Origin: CAWCUK01 sp963798775
Lineage (GTDB): Bacteria > Bacteroidota > Ignavibacteria > Ignavibacteriales > Ignavibacteriaceae
Direction of reading: 5' to 3'
DNA length: 64,000 nucleotides
NCBI GenBank assembly: GCA_963798775.1
Contig: CAWCUK010000001.1
Span: 62,001-126,000 of the forward strand
The notes under the pieces were generated by a model, which was not told where the DNA came from, made no database searches, and saw only the letters and a list, made by a program, of their open reading frames with translations. The position numbers and the translations under genes are program-made. Below, piece by piece: positions 19,420 to 28,254 of this stretch; position 1 is the first letter of the stretch, and the number at the start of each line of letters is the position of its first letter.

Positions 19420-19980
19420 TTAAGCCATCATGCCGTTTTTGCGGGCATATTCAAAAATATTTCCGGCTTCAATAATCGGAAGAATATCACCTAAAGAACG
19501 TAAATTAAAACTCTCGCCCGAGGAAAGATTTTTCAAAGAATTTGAGGTTAAATCAAGCTCAAGTTCATCACCGGTTTTTATTTTATCATTTAATTTAACA
19601 GGTGTTTCGTAAGGGAGAAGAAAACCTCCGTCAACACAATTTCTATAAAAAATTCTGGCATAAGATTCGGCTATAACAGCTTTAACGCCGGCAATATCTA
19701 AAGCAAACGGAGCATGTTCTCTTGAAGATCCGCAGCCGAAATTTGCACCGCCGATTATAATATTAAAACGGGACTCATGATTATCTCCTTCGATAAATTG
19801 AGTTCCTCCATCAGGCAGCCCTGCTTGAGCGGGAGGAACTCCGGAGAGCGCATAATGCCCATACATTTTTATTTCTTCCTTATCAGTTAAACTATACACT
19901 AAATGCTCCGCGGGTATAATCTGATCGGTATCTACATTATTACCTAAAACGTAAGCTTTACCTTTTATTATTTTTTCCAT
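19420..19980 (-). CDS. leuD: 3-isopropylmalate dehydratase small subunit
   Basis: Swivel-domain subunit of isopropylmalate isomerase, pairing with LeuC. Seen: KAYVLGNNVDTDQIIPAEHL at the N-terminus and GGANFGCGSSREHAPFALDIAGV, the aconitase-family small-domain signature with the substrate-contact SSREHA. 186 aa is a little longer than archaeal and thermophile-type LeuD. Lies between leuC and cimA; with LeuC it probably also isomerises citramalate/citraconate for isoleucine. No defects. Confidence 0.95.
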   Translation of the reverse strand: MEKIIKGKAYVLGNNVDTDQIIPAEHLVYSLTDKEEIKMYGHYALSGVPPAQAGLPDGGTQFIEGDNHESRFNIIIGGANFGCGSSREHAPFALDIAGVKAVIAESYARIFYRNCVDGGFLLPYETPVKLNDKIKTGDELELDLTSNSLKNLSSGESFNLRSLGDILPIIEAGNIFEYARKNGMMA

Positions 19981-20014
19981 TGTTATATTATTTCTCCATT
20001 TTGCTAAAATTTTG

Positions 20015-21310
20015 TTATAAGAAATCTCTAGGATCGGTTATTACTCCGGTTAAAGCAGAAGACGCGACTGTTAACGGCGACGCGAGATAAACCTCGGATT
20101 TTTTACTTCCCATTCTTCCCGGGAAATTTCTATTAGTTGTAGAAATTATAACTTCACCGTCAACAGCTCTTCCTACTGTATCCATTGGTCCGCCTAAACA
20201 AGCGGCGCAGGAAGACTGAGCAACTTCACAGCCGGCATTATCAAAAATTTGACGTAACGAAACACCGCTGATTGTTTCTTCCTCAAGCTGTTTAGCAACG
20301 GCGGTACTTGCAGGAACAATAAAAGTAGGTACCTTAACTTTATTGCCGAACAATAATTTTGCGGCAGCTTTAAAGTCGCTTAATTTGCCGCCGGTACAAG
20401 AACCCACATAACATTTTGTAAGTTTCGTTCCTTGCACATTTCTTACTTTATCCAGATTATCGGGGCTATGAGGTTTAGCCACAGAGGGTTCAAGTTTAGA
20501 AACATCATAAGAAAATTTGGCTTTATATTTTGCATCGGGATCGCTTTTGAAAATTTCATACTGTTTATTGGTTTTAGCTTTAACATAAGCTTCAGTAACT
20601 TCATCCGCAGCAATAATTCCGTTCATTGCGCCGGCTTCGATAGCCATATTTGTGAGAGTCATTCTTTCATCCATTGATAAAGAATAAACTCCTGATCCGT
20701 CAAATTCTAACGCGCAGTAAGTACCTCCGTCAGTAGTAATATCACCTAAAACCTGAAGGATTAAATCTTTGGCGGTTAAGTAAGGAGGCAGCTCTCCGTT
20801 AAAAGTAAATTTTAAAGATTCCGGAACTCTTTCCCAAATTTTTCCGGTTCCGAGAATAAAAGCCGCGTCTGTATTTCCGACACCGGTTGAAAACATTCCG
20901 AAAGCGCCGGAAGTACAAGTATGGGAATCTGTTCCGAATAGAACAGTACCGGGAACATTATAACCTTCCTCAGCAAGGGCTAAATGACAAACCCCTTTGT
21001 ATCTTTCGGTTCCGACATCATAATAATTTTCAATGCCGTATTCATTAGCGAAGTTACGCAGAATATCAACATTTCTATTTGCCTGAGGATTCTTTGTAAA
21101 GATATAATGATCAGGAAAAATAACTAATTTTTGTTTATCCCAAATTTTAGCTTTTTCACCGAATTCTCTTTTCCAAATTCCAATAGTGGGCGGCCCGCAA
21201 ACATCATGAGTCATAAGAACATCAACATTCAGCCAAATATTATCACCGGGTTCAACATTATCTTTTCTTGCCGATTTAGCCATTATCTTTTCGGTTATAG
21301 TCATACTCAT
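20015..21310 (-). CDS. leuC: 3-isopropylmalate dehydratase large subunit
   Basis: Aconitase-family [4Fe-4S] enzyme subunit. 431 residues, the shorter LeuC type found in archaea, thermophiles and the Bacteroidota/Chlorobi group. Seen: FPDHYIFTKNPQANRN, FGTDSHTCTSGAFGMFSTGVGNTD with one cluster cysteine, CYVGSCTGGKLSDF with the second, and SSCAACLGGPMDTVGRA with the third. The substrate-binding end GRMGSKKSEVYLASP is complete. The first codons read MSMTITEK, so ATG 21310 or the next ATG 6 bp later could start translation. It is 34 bp from leuD and 58 bp from leuA in the same operon. Confidence 0.95.
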   Translation of the reverse strand: MSMTITEKIMAKSARKDNVEPGDNIWLNVDVLMTHDVCGPPTIGIWKREFGEKAKIWDKQKLVIFPDHYIFTKNPQANRNVDILRNFANEYGIENYYDVGTERYKGVCHLALAEEGYNVPGTVLFGTDSHTCTSGAFGMFSTGVGNTDAAFILGTGKIWERVPESLKFTFNGELPPYLTAKDLILQVLGDITTDGGTYCALEFDGSGVYSLSMDERMTLTNMAIEAGAMNGIIAADEVTEAYVKAKTNKQYEIFKSDPDAKYKAKFSYDVSKLEPSVAKPHSPDNLDKVRNVQGTKLTKCYVGSCTGGKLSDFKAAAKLLFGNKVKVPTFIVPASTAVAKQLEEETISGVSLRQIFDNAGCEVAQSSCAACLGGPMDTVGRAVDGEVIISTTNRNFPGRMGSKKSEVYLASPLTVASSALTGVITDPRDFL

Positions 21311-21368
21311 TTTATATTTCCTTTATACTGCTTGTGAAAGTTCAGATAATGAATGATTTAATTTTTCT

Positions 21369-22925
21369 TCATCTTCTTTTAAATTTTAAATATCTCTGCT
21401 GCTGGTTAAGAGCTTGAACATAAGCTTTAGCACTTGCTTCAATAACATCGGTTGAAACTCCTCTTCCGGTAAAAGATTTTTCTCCATTTCTTATTCTTAC
21501 AATTACCTCGCCCATGGCTTGTCTTCCGGAAGTAACCGAGCGAACATGATAAGATTCCAGTTCCGGCTTAATATTAAGAGTTCTTTCGATAGCGTTAAAA
21601 CAAGCATCCACCGCACCGTCGCCTGTAGCCGATTCCTGCATTTCATCTTTTTGAGTTTTAATTTTTACAGTAGCGGTAGGAATAGAATTAGTTCCCATTG
21701 TTACATGTATATAATCCAATTCGTAAAATTCTTCTTCTTCTTCAAAAGCCTGATCTCCCATGAGAACGCGAAGATCATCATCGAAAACTTCTTTCTTTTT
21801 ATCCGCGAGAATTAAGAAATCTTCATAAACAGATTGAAGCTCGTCATCTTTCAAAGTGTAGCCTAATTCTAAAAGTCTGGCTTTTAAACCATGCCTTCCG
21901 GAATGTCTTCCCAAAATAATTTTTGTTTTAGGAACACCGACGGTTTCCGGGGTTAAAATTTCATACGTCTGTCTATTTTTCAACATTCCGTCTTGATGAA
22001 TTCCGGATTCATGCGCAAAAGCATTTTCTCCAACCAAAGCTTTATTAGGCTGAACAATAATTCCGGTAAATGAAGAAACCATTCGGCTGGCGTTATAAAT
22101 TTCTTCAGTTTTAATATTTGTATAACAGTTAGTAATATCTTTTCTAACTTTCAGAGCCATTACAATTTCTTCAAGAGACGCGTTACCGGCACGTTCGCCA
22201 ATCCCGTTAATTGTACATTCTACTTGACGCGCACCGTTTTGAATACCGCTTAAAGAATTTGCTACAGCAAGTCCAAGATCATCATGACAATGAACACTAA
22301 TAATAGCTTTATCAATATTTTTTACTTTTTTAATTAATTCGGCAATTTTAGCACCGAATTCATTCGGCAGAGTATATCCGGTAGTATCCGGAATATTTAT
22401 AGTAGTAGCGCCTGCCTCTATCGCCGCTTCAACAATTTCAGCAAGATAACCAAGATCGGTACGTCCTGCATCTTCCGCGGAAAATTCGATATCGTTGGTG
22501 AAAGTTTTTGCATAAGCAACAGCATCCACAGCCATTTTAAGCACTGTTTTTCTTTTTTCATCAAGAGAAACTCCGTATCTGTCATCGCCAAACTTCCCGA
22601 GAATATGAATATCGGAAGTGCCGATAAAAGTATGAATTCGATATTTTTTAGCGATCTTAAGCGCTTCATAGGCGGCTTTAATATCTTGTTCTTTTGCACG
22701 CGCAAGTCCCGCAATAACAGCATTTATTTCGCCGGAAATTCTCTGTACCGCTTCAAACTGCGCAGGAGAGGAGACGGGAAAACCGGCTTCAATTACGTCG
22801 ACTTTTAACTTTTCCAACTGCCGTGCAATTTCCAGTTTTTCAAAAACATTTAACGACGCGCCCGGTGATTGTTCGCCGTCTCTTAACGTGGTATCAAAAA
22901 CTACAACTCTATTTGTTTTTGGCAT
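21369..22925 (-). CDS. leuA: 2-isopropylmalate synthase
   Basis: First committed leucine step: acetyl-CoA plus 2-oxoisovalerate. 518 aa. Seen: VFDTTLRDGEQSPGASLNVFEK at the N-terminus, EAGFPVSSPAQFEAVQRI (the LeuA form, unlike the WPGSNPKD of the CimA in this operon), SVHCHDDLGLAVANSL with metal-binding histidines, NGIGERAGNASLEEIVMAL, and a C-terminal regulatory domain from about residue 390 with GDGAVDACFNAIERTL and GRGVSTDVIEASAKAYVQALN. GAGG stands 6 nt before the ATG. Feedback inhibition by leucine is expected from the family. Confidence 0.96.
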   Translation of the reverse strand: MPKTNRVVVFDTTLRDGEQSPGASLNVFEKLEIARQLEKLKVDVIEAGFPVSSPAQFEAVQRISGEINAVIAGLARAKEQDIKAAYEALKIAKKYRIHTFIGTSDIHILGKFGDDRYGVSLDEKRKTVLKMAVDAVAYAKTFTNDIEFSAEDAGRTDLGYLAEIVEAAIEAGATTINIPDTTGYTLPNEFGAKIAELIKKVKNIDKAIISVHCHDDLGLAVANSLSGIQNGARQVECTINGIGERAGNASLEEIVMALKVRKDITNCYTNIKTEEIYNASRMVSSFTGIIVQPNKALVGENAFAHESGIHQDGMLKNRQTYEILTPETVGVPKTKIILGRHSGRHGLKARLLELGYTLKDDELQSVYEDFLILADKKKEVFDDDLRVLMGDQAFEEEEEFYELDYIHVTMGTNSIPTATVKIKTQKDEMQESATGDGAVDACFNAIERTLNIKPELESYHVRSVTSGRQAMGEVIVRIRNGEKSFTGRGVSTDVIEASAKAYVQALNQQQRYLKFKRR

Positions 22926-22978
22926 ATCTTCCTCAAAATTTTTATTTCGTCTGCCTTACATTCACTCGGTTCAAATAA

Positions 22979-24076
22979 TTATAACGTAAAAACGCCGAGT
23001 GCTTGTTCATCATAAATCTGATTAAAATTTTCAATTACTAATTCAGTCATTTTATCCGTTGAAACAAGAATTGAATCAGGAGTAAAAATATCGGCGGTTC
23101 TAAAACCCTTAGATAAAGTTTTTGCTACCGCGCTATCAATGAGTTCAGCGGCTTTATCCATCTGGAATGAATACGCAAACATCATCGCAACAGATGAAAT
23201 TGTGGCCAACGGATTCGCTTTATTTTGTCCGGCAATATCCGGAGCGCTTCCGTGTACGGGTTCATACAAAGCATATTTTTCACCGATGCTAGCGGAAGGC
23301 AGCATTCCGAGACTTCCGGTAATCATAGCGGCAATATCACTTAAAATATCGCCAAAAAGATTTTGTGTAAGAATAACATCAAATTGTTTAGGATTACGAA
23401 CAAGCTGCATGGCAGCATTGTCTACATACATATCATTTAATTCAATATCTTTATAATCCTGGTGAACCTCATGAACAATTTTCCTCCAAAATTGTGAAGT
23501 TTCGAGAACATTGGCTTTATCAACAGAAGTAACTCTGTTTCCTCGTTTCCTGGCAAGCTCGAACCCATATTTTGCAATACGAACAACTTCCTCTTTAGAA
23601 TAAGTCATTGTATTCCAGCCGCGTTCTTCATTATATCCACGAGGTTCACCGAAATAAACATCCCCGGTCAATTCACGAAGAATAACAATATCAGTACCTT
23701 TTAATACTTCAGGTTTTAAAGAAGACGATGAAAGCAGCGCATCATAAACTTTTGCTGGACGAATATTATTATATAAACCAAGTGCTTTACGTAATTTTAA
23801 TAAAGCGGCTTCAGGTTTTGATGAGTGCTGTAAATCTTCCCATTTATAACCTCCCACAGCGCCCAATAATACCGCATCAGAATCATAACAAGTACTAAGA
23901 GTTTCATCGGTTAAAGGAGTTCCATGTTTATCATATGAGCATCCCCCCACTAAGCGCTCCTCAAATGAAAGAGTAACATTAAATTTTTCCGCGGCAATTT
24001 TCATTACCTTTACCGCGGAAGCAACAACCTCAGGCCCGATTCCATCTCCCGGCAAGAGAGTTATTTTTAAATTCAT
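22979..24076 (-). CDS. leuB: 3-isopropylmalate dehydrogenase
   Basis: NAD-dependent oxidative decarboxylase of the leucine pathway. 365 aa, the normal size. Seen: ITLLPGDGIGPEVVASAVKVM, the substrate loop LRKALGLYNNIRPAKVY with its arginines, ELTGDVYFGEPRGYNEERGW, VDKANVLETSQFWRK, and the NAD/Mg region TQNLFGDILSDIAAMITGSLG and EPVHGSAPDIAGQNKANPLA. Its start overlaps the ilvC stop by 4 bp. It may also oxidise the citramalate-pathway intermediate 3-methylmalate, since no separate dehydrogenase is present here. Confidence 0.96.
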   Translation of the reverse strand: MNLKITLLPGDGIGPEVVASAVKVMKIAAEKFNVTLSFEERLVGGCSYDKHGTPLTDETLSTCYDSDAVLLGAVGGYKWEDLQHSSKPEAALLKLRKALGLYNNIRPAKVYDALLSSSSLKPEVLKGTDIVILRELTGDVYFGEPRGYNEERGWNTMTYSKEEVVRIAKYGFELARKRGNRVTSVDKANVLETSQFWRKIVHEVHQDYKDIELNDMYVDNAAMQLVRNPKQFDVILTQNLFGDILSDIAAMITGSLGMLPSASIGEKYALYEPVHGSAPDIAGQNKANPLATISSVAMMFAYSFQMDKAAELIDSAVAKTLSKGFRTADIFTPDSILVSTDKMTELVIENFNQIYDEQALGVFTL

Positions 24077-25089
24077 ACACCCACCTCTTCTTTTTTATTT
24101 TTCTTGAACAGCCAGCTCATCATTCCTCTTAATTTAGCGCCGACTTGTTCAATAGGATGTTCACTATTTTCTTTTCTTAACTTTTCCATCAATGGCTGGC
24201 CTGATTTATATTCATTAAGCCATTCATTAGCGAACTGACCGTTTTGTACTTCTTCAAGAATTTTTTTCATTTCTTTTTTAGTCTCCGCGGTAATCAAACG
24301 GCTGCCGCGTGTCATCCCGCCGTATTCAGCAGTATCACTAACGGAATAATTCATCCTGGTTAAACCTCCTTCATAATAGAGATCTACTATCAATTTCATT
24401 TCATGCATACACTCAAAGTAAGCTAATTCCGGCGGGTAACCTGCTTCAACAAGAGTTTCAAAGCCGGCTTTAATTAATTGCGCCGAACCGCCGCAAAGGA
24501 CAGCTTGCTCACCGAAAAGATCTGTTTCCGTTTCATCTTTAAAATTAGTTTCAATAACACCGGCTTTTGTTCCGCCTATTCCCTTAGCCCAAGCAAGAGC
24601 TAGATCTTTAGTTTTTCCGCCCGGATCTTGATGAACAGCGATTAAACAGGGCACACCGGTTCCTTCAAGATAAGTCCTTCTTACAAGGTGTCCGGGACTT
24701 TTAGGCGCGATCATCATAACATTAACATCCGCAGGAGGAACAATTTGTTTATAATGAATATTAAAACCATGAGCGAACGCAAGAGTATTTCCCGGTTTTA
24801 GATTCGGTTCAATATCTTTATCATAAACTTCTTTTTGATTTTGATCCGGCAGAAGAACCATAATAACATCAGCCCAAGCAGCGGCATCGGCTGTTTGTTT
24901 AACCTTTAACCCGGCGGTTTCAGCTTTTTCCCAGCGCGCGCTGTTCTGCCTTAAACCTACACATACATTCAATCCGCTTTCATGAAGATTCAAAGCATGT
25001 GCATGTCCTTGACTGCCGAATCCTAAAACCGCGATATTTTTACCTTGTAAAAATTCTAGAGACGCATCTCCGTCATAATAAACTTTCAT
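24073..25089 (-). CDS. ilvC: Ketol-acid reductoisomerase (class I)
   Basis: Shared valine/isoleucine enzyme using NADPH and Mg. 338 aa is the short class I form. Seen: NADP-binding IAVLGFGSQGHAHALNLHESG (about 15-35), MMIAPKSPGHLVRRTYLEG, and the C-terminal knotted domain with DLFGEQAVLCGGSAQLIKAGFETL and PELAYFECMHEMKLIVDLYYEGG, carrying the metal-ligand acids. The C-terminus (SWLFKKNKKEE) is lysine-rich. It is preceded by ilvN at 56 bp and overlaps leuB by 4 bp, so ilv and leu steps share one transcript. Confidence 0.97.
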   Translation of the reverse strand: MKVYYDGDASLEFLQGKNIAVLGFGSQGHAHALNLHESGLNVCVGLRQNSARWEKAETAGLKVKQTADAAAWADVIMVLLPDQNQKEVYDKDIEPNLKPGNTLAFAHGFNIHYKQIVPPADVNVMMIAPKSPGHLVRRTYLEGTGVPCLIAVHQDPGGKTKDLALAWAKGIGGTKAGVIETNFKDETETDLFGEQAVLCGGSAQLIKAGFETLVEAGYPPELAYFECMHEMKLIVDLYYEGGLTRMNYSVSDTAEYGGMTRGSRLITAETKKEMKKILEEVQNGQFANEWLNEYKSGQPLMEKLRKENSEHPIEQVGAKLRGMMSWLFKKNKKEEVGV

Positions 25090-25145
25090 TGTATTTCCTT
25101 ATTAATTTTTATTTCAATTTGTAATTATAAAATGATCGGGCCTAT

Positions 25146-25661
25146 TTACATGTTCATTATGGCCGGTTCTTTTTCATTAGTTCTCTGCTCACCTCTTTTT
25201 AAAGCAACCGTTCCGGAGCGAGCAATTTCTTTAATTCCATATGGTTCAAGTACATTTATTACCGCATCAATTTTATCGGGCGGACCGGTAATTTCTAAAG
25301 TAATAGTTTTATTATTTATATCAACAACATTTCCTCTAAAAATATTACTGATATTAGTAACTTCGCTTCTAGTTCCTTTCTGATAAAAAATAGTTATTAA
25401 AGCAAGTTCTCTTTCTACTCTTGTTTGTCCCGTTAAATCGATAACTTTGATTGTATCGATTAAGCGGTTTAGTTGTTTTACAACCTGCTCAATAATTTTT
25501 TCTTCACCTTCGGTTACAATCGTCATTCGAGAGACTTCAGGATTTTCAGTTTCGCCAATTGACAAACTATGAACATTAAAACCTTTACCGCTGAACATTG
25601 TTACTACACGGTTAAAAGTACCGAATTGATTCTCAACAAGAACGGATATTGTGTGTTTCAT
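25146..25661 (-). CDS. ilvN: Acetolactate synthase regulatory (small) subunit
   Basis: 171-residue regulatory subunit. The N-terminal ACT domain (HTISVLVENQFGTFNRVVTMFSG; SLSIGETENPEVSRMTIV) binds valine in the known family and mediates feedback inhibition, and the C-terminal half is the ACT-like IlvN domain that activates the catalytic subunit. Only 2 bp separate it from ilvB, so the two are made together. Length and motifs match IlvN/IlvH of the large two-domain type. Confidence 0.94.
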   Translation of the reverse strand: MKHTISVLVENQFGTFNRVVTMFSGKGFNVHSLSIGETENPEVSRMTIVTEGEEKIIEQVVKQLNRLIDTIKVIDLTGQTRVERELALITIFYQKGTRSEVTNISNIFRGNVVDINNKTITLEITGPPDKIDAVINVLEPYGIKEIARSGTVALKRGEQRTNEKEPAIMNM

Positions 25662-25663
25662 TT

Positions 25664-27385
25664 TTAAATCATCTCCTTTGGATCAAGACGTTTTGTCATC
25701 ATTTCATTAACTGTTGCACCGGAAGGAATGATCGGGAAAACCATATCTTCTTTAACAACTTTGAATTCAATTAAAACCGGGCCTTCATTATAATCAAAGG
25801 CTTCATCTAAAAGAGCATTTACTTCTTCCGGCTTATCGGTAGAAAAGGATTTTAAACCAAACGCTTCTCCAACTTTAACAAAATCCGGATTACTTTCAGA
25901 CAAATCGGTAAAACTATATTTTTCCGCGTGAAATAATTCCTGCCATTGCCTTACCATACCAAGAAAGCTGTTATTTAAGATGATAAATTTAATAGGCAAT
26001 TTATGGTATGCCGCTGTAATTAATTCTTGAATATTCATTTGAAAACCGCCGTCTCCGCTAAAAGAAACGATTGGTCTATCATTAACGGCAAAAGCGGCAC
26101 CGATAGCAGCGGGTACGGAAAATCCCATGGTACCTAGTCCCCCGCTAGTTAAATGGCTGCGAGGATTATTAAACTTATAAAATTGAGCAACCCACATTTG
26201 ATGTTGTCCAACATCTGAAATTACAACCGCATTACCTTTAGTTTTTTCAGAAACTTGTGAAATAACATACTGAGAACGAAGTTTTCCGTCATTTTGGTCA
26301 TATTCAAGCGGACATTCTTCCCGCCAAGCATTTATTTGTTCCCACCAATCAGAAAAATTTAAATTCTCATTATTCATTTCGGAGGCTAATTCAGCCAATA
26401 CATGCTTTACATCTCCTACAATCGGAAGATCTACAACAACATTTTTATCAATCGCAGTCGGATCGATATCAACATGAATTTTATAAGCTTTCGGCGCGAA
26501 GGCTTCTATTTTACCGGTAACACGGTCATCAAACCTTGCGCCCAAAGACATTAATAAATCACAATTATTTACAGCTTGATTAGCCCAATAAGTACCGTGC
26601 ATTCCAAGCATACCTAATGATTGCTCATCCGTCATGGGGAAAGCGCCGAGCCCTTGTAAAGTCATGGTTACAGGCAAGTTATTTTCTTTAGCAAATAATT
26701 TTAATTCACGATGGCCATGGGACATAATAACACCGCCGCCCACATAAAGCAGCGGTCGTTTCGCTTTACGAATCATTTCGGCAGCTTTTTTAATTTGGTT
26801 TTGATGTCCGAGCACATTCGGCTTATAACCGCGCATTTCTATTTTTTCCGGATAATCAAATTCACAAACTTGATTTATAACATCTTTAGGAAGATCAACT
26901 AATACCGGGCCGGGTCTTCCGGTAGAGGCTATATAAAATGCTTTTTTGATAGTTTCGGCTAATTCTTCAACTTTTCTAACAAGAAAATTATGTTTTGTAA
27001 TAGGTCGTGTAATGCCAACTATATCCGCTTCCTGGAACGCGTCGTTACCGATAAGATGAGTAGCAACTTGTCCAGTAAAAACAACAAGCGGAACAGAATC
27101 CATATATGCATCCGCAATACCGGTAACAGTATTTGTAGCACCGGGACCTGAAGTAACAAGAACTACACCTACTTTTCCGGTCGCTTTTGCGTATCCTTCC
27201 GCCATATGTGTTGCACCTTGTTCATGCCTAACCAGAATATGTTTTAGAAAATCCACATCATACAGTTTTTCATAAAGTTTTAAAACGGCTCCCCCGGGAT
27301 ATCCGAATATGTGTTCAACCTTTTCTTTTCTTAAACATTCAAAAAATATATCTGCACCGGACAGCATAGGTTTAGAGGATCTCAT
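25664..27385 (-). CDS. ilvB: Acetolactate synthase catalytic (large) subunit
   Basis: ThDP/FAD enzyme forming acetolactate and acetohydroxybutyrate, the entry to the branched-chain pathway. 573 aa. Seen: FGYPGGAVLKLYEKLYD, the catalytic-Glu region LVRHEQGATHMAEGYAKATG (Glu activates ThDP), TSGPGATNTVTGIADAYMDS, FQEADIVGITRPITKHNFLV, and the ThDP/Mg motif FSGDGGFQMNIQELITA...NNSFLGMVRQWQELF. AAAGGG precedes ATG 27385. It is the first gene of the operon and follows a roughly 650-nt leader with a branched-chain-rich leader ORF. Confidence 0.96.
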   Translation of the reverse strand: MRSSKPMLSGADIFFECLRKEKVEHIFGYPGGAVLKLYEKLYDVDFLKHILVRHEQGATHMAEGYAKATGKVGVVLVTSGPGATNTVTGIADAYMDSVPLVVFTGQVATHLIGNDAFQEADIVGITRPITKHNFLVRKVEELAETIKKAFYIASTGRPGPVLVDLPKDVINQVCEFDYPEKIEMRGYKPNVLGHQNQIKKAAEMIRKAKRPLLYVGGGVIMSHGHRELKLFAKENNLPVTMTLQGLGAFPMTDEQSLGMLGMHGTYWANQAVNNCDLLMSLGARFDDRVTGKIEAFAPKAYKIHVDIDPTAIDKNVVVDLPIVGDVKHVLAELASEMNNENLNFSDWWEQINAWREECPLEYDQNDGKLRSQYVISQVSEKTKGNAVVISDVGQHQMWVAQFYKFNNPRSHLTSGGLGTMGFSVPAAIGAAFAVNDRPIVSFSGDGGFQMNIQELITAAYHKLPIKFIILNNSFLGMVRQWQELFHAEKYSFTDLSESNPDFVKVGEAFGLKSFSTDKPEEVNALLDEAFDYNEGPVLIEFKVVKEDMVFPIIPSGATVNEMMTKRLDPKEMI

Positions 27386-27697
27386 AGTTGGCCCTTTCTT
27401 TATTCTATTGTTTCTTTTGTATTTCTAAATAACCTAATGTTGCGTAATAAATAATTAATAATATTATACTGTTCGATTCTTATAAATAAGAATCGCGTAA
27501 AAAGTTAGTAATTATTTATAAGAAGCTTAAATTAACTTGTAATTCTATTTAATTCACAAATATTATGAATAAGAATAATCTTTATATCGTTTATTCGAAT
27601 TATAGTATTTAAAAGAATTATTAAAATGAAGCTTTGGGTGAGATGTTGTAAAGTTACAACACTTGTGGTGAGGTCGGCATAATTCATCAGACTTCTT

Positions 27698-27823
27698 TTG
27701 GAAGAATGATTTTTACCGCGATATATTTGCTTTTCTCTCACAATAGCCTCTGACGATTAAAACTAATTAAACCTTCAGATAAATATTTTCGGGTTTCGGT
27801 CAATCCCGAATCTTTTTTGTTTT
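27698..27823 (+). ncRNA. Candidate short RNA (with its promoter) antisense to the ilvB leader
   Basis: On the plus strand TTG (27698-27700), a 21-bp spacer and TATATTTG (27722-27729) fit the Bacteroidota promoter form exactly. About 60 nt downstream TTCGGG (27788-27793) pairs with CCCGAA (27805-27810), followed by TCTTTTTTGTTTTT, a good intrinsic terminator. A transcript of roughly 85-90 nt from about 27736 would be fully complementary to the ilvB 5' leader. It has no ATG. I know no named family that matches. The same hairpin is also part of the minus-strand leader, so the feature could be coincidental. Confidence 0.35.
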
Positions 27824-27852
27824 TATTTTTGATGATTGATTTGGGATTGACC
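27788..27852 (-). promoter_or_regulatory. Alternative RNA hairpins (attenuator-like) after the ilv leader ORF
   Basis: Read on the minus strand, 27852-27838 and 27812-27798 form a 15-bp stem (GGTCAATCCC..GGGATTGACC core, one mismatch) that begins 8 nt after the leader ORF stop. The 3' arm also contains TTCGGG, which can pair instead with CCCGAA at 27793-27788 (minus-strand order), followed by AATATTTAT. The two structures exclude each other, as in an antiterminator/terminator pair. The U-tract after the small hairpin is weak on this strand. Confidence 0.45.
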
Positions 27853-27860
27853 TATGCTTA

Positions 27861-28028
27861 TTAGCGTAGAATAATTATACCTAGAATGCTAATAATAATA
27901 GAAATCCCTAAAATGATAGTATCTAAAGGAAGGATGTTTACAGGAGTCTTAACAACAACACGGCGGCCTCTTACTATTTTAATAGCCGCTAAATTTATTT
28001 GGGTTCTATTTCTTATTGTGTTGTTCAT
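27861..28028 (-). CDS. Branched-chain-rich leader peptide of the ilv-leu operon (candidate)
   Basis: A 55-codon ORF too short for usual gene calling. It begins MNNTIRNRTQINLAAIKIV, has VVV, then ILPLDTIILGISIII and SILGIIILR before TAA. Fifteen Ile, six Leu and five Val make up almost half of the peptide, concentrated toward the end, just before a hairpin pair. The ATG lies about 10 nt after the predicted transcription start, as in the thr leader on the other side. I infer a ribosome-stalling attenuator responding to charged branched-chain tRNAs. A small one-helix membrane protein is the main alternative, because the last 20 residues are hydrophobic. Between this and ilvB another 470 nt of AT-rich leader remain without a convincing gene. 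Confidence 0.6.
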   Translation of the reverse strand: MNNTIRNRTQINLAAIKIVRGRRVVVKTPVNILPLDTIILGISIIISILGIIILR

Positions 28029-28043
28029 AATTTTAATTAAACG

Positions 28044-28074
28044 CTAAAATAAAACATGCCGTTTAGTTTGTCAA
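28044..28074 (-). promoter_or_regulatory. Promoter of the ilv-leu operon leader
   Basis: On the minus strand TTGACA (28074-28069), a 17-bp spacer, and TATTTTAG (28051-28044), which is close to TAnnTTTG. The expected start, about 28037, is about 10 nt before the leader ORF ATG. Confidence 0.65.
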
Positions 28075-28206
28075 GATAAATAAAAATATTTTTTTATAAT
28101 TTATGAATAAACACCTACCGCAGCACATAATTTCGATGGTAAATTGCATATTTATTCACAAGTTGATGCAACTAATTAATAATTTTAATATTTACTTTCT
28201 ATTTGA

Positions 28207-28237
28207 TTGACAAATCAATAATTAAATATTACTTTTG
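28207..28237 (+). promoter_or_regulatory. Promoter of the thr operon leader
   Basis: TTGACA (28207-28212) and TACTTTTG (28230-28237). The second is an exact TAnnTTTG, with 20 bp between TTG and TA, the Bacteroidota spacing. The start site would be near 28244, about 10 nt before the leader peptide ATG. Confidence 0.75.
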
Positions 28238-28254
28238 TCAAAGTTTAATTATTT

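Noticed and set aside
27532..27741. 69-codon minus-strand ORF with GTG start in the ilvB leader, rich in Ile and Leu
   Set aside because: Its bias fits translation of very AT-rich DNA, it has no ribosome site, and the better leader ORF (27861-28028) has a promoter. It could still be a second leader peptide, but I cannot support it.
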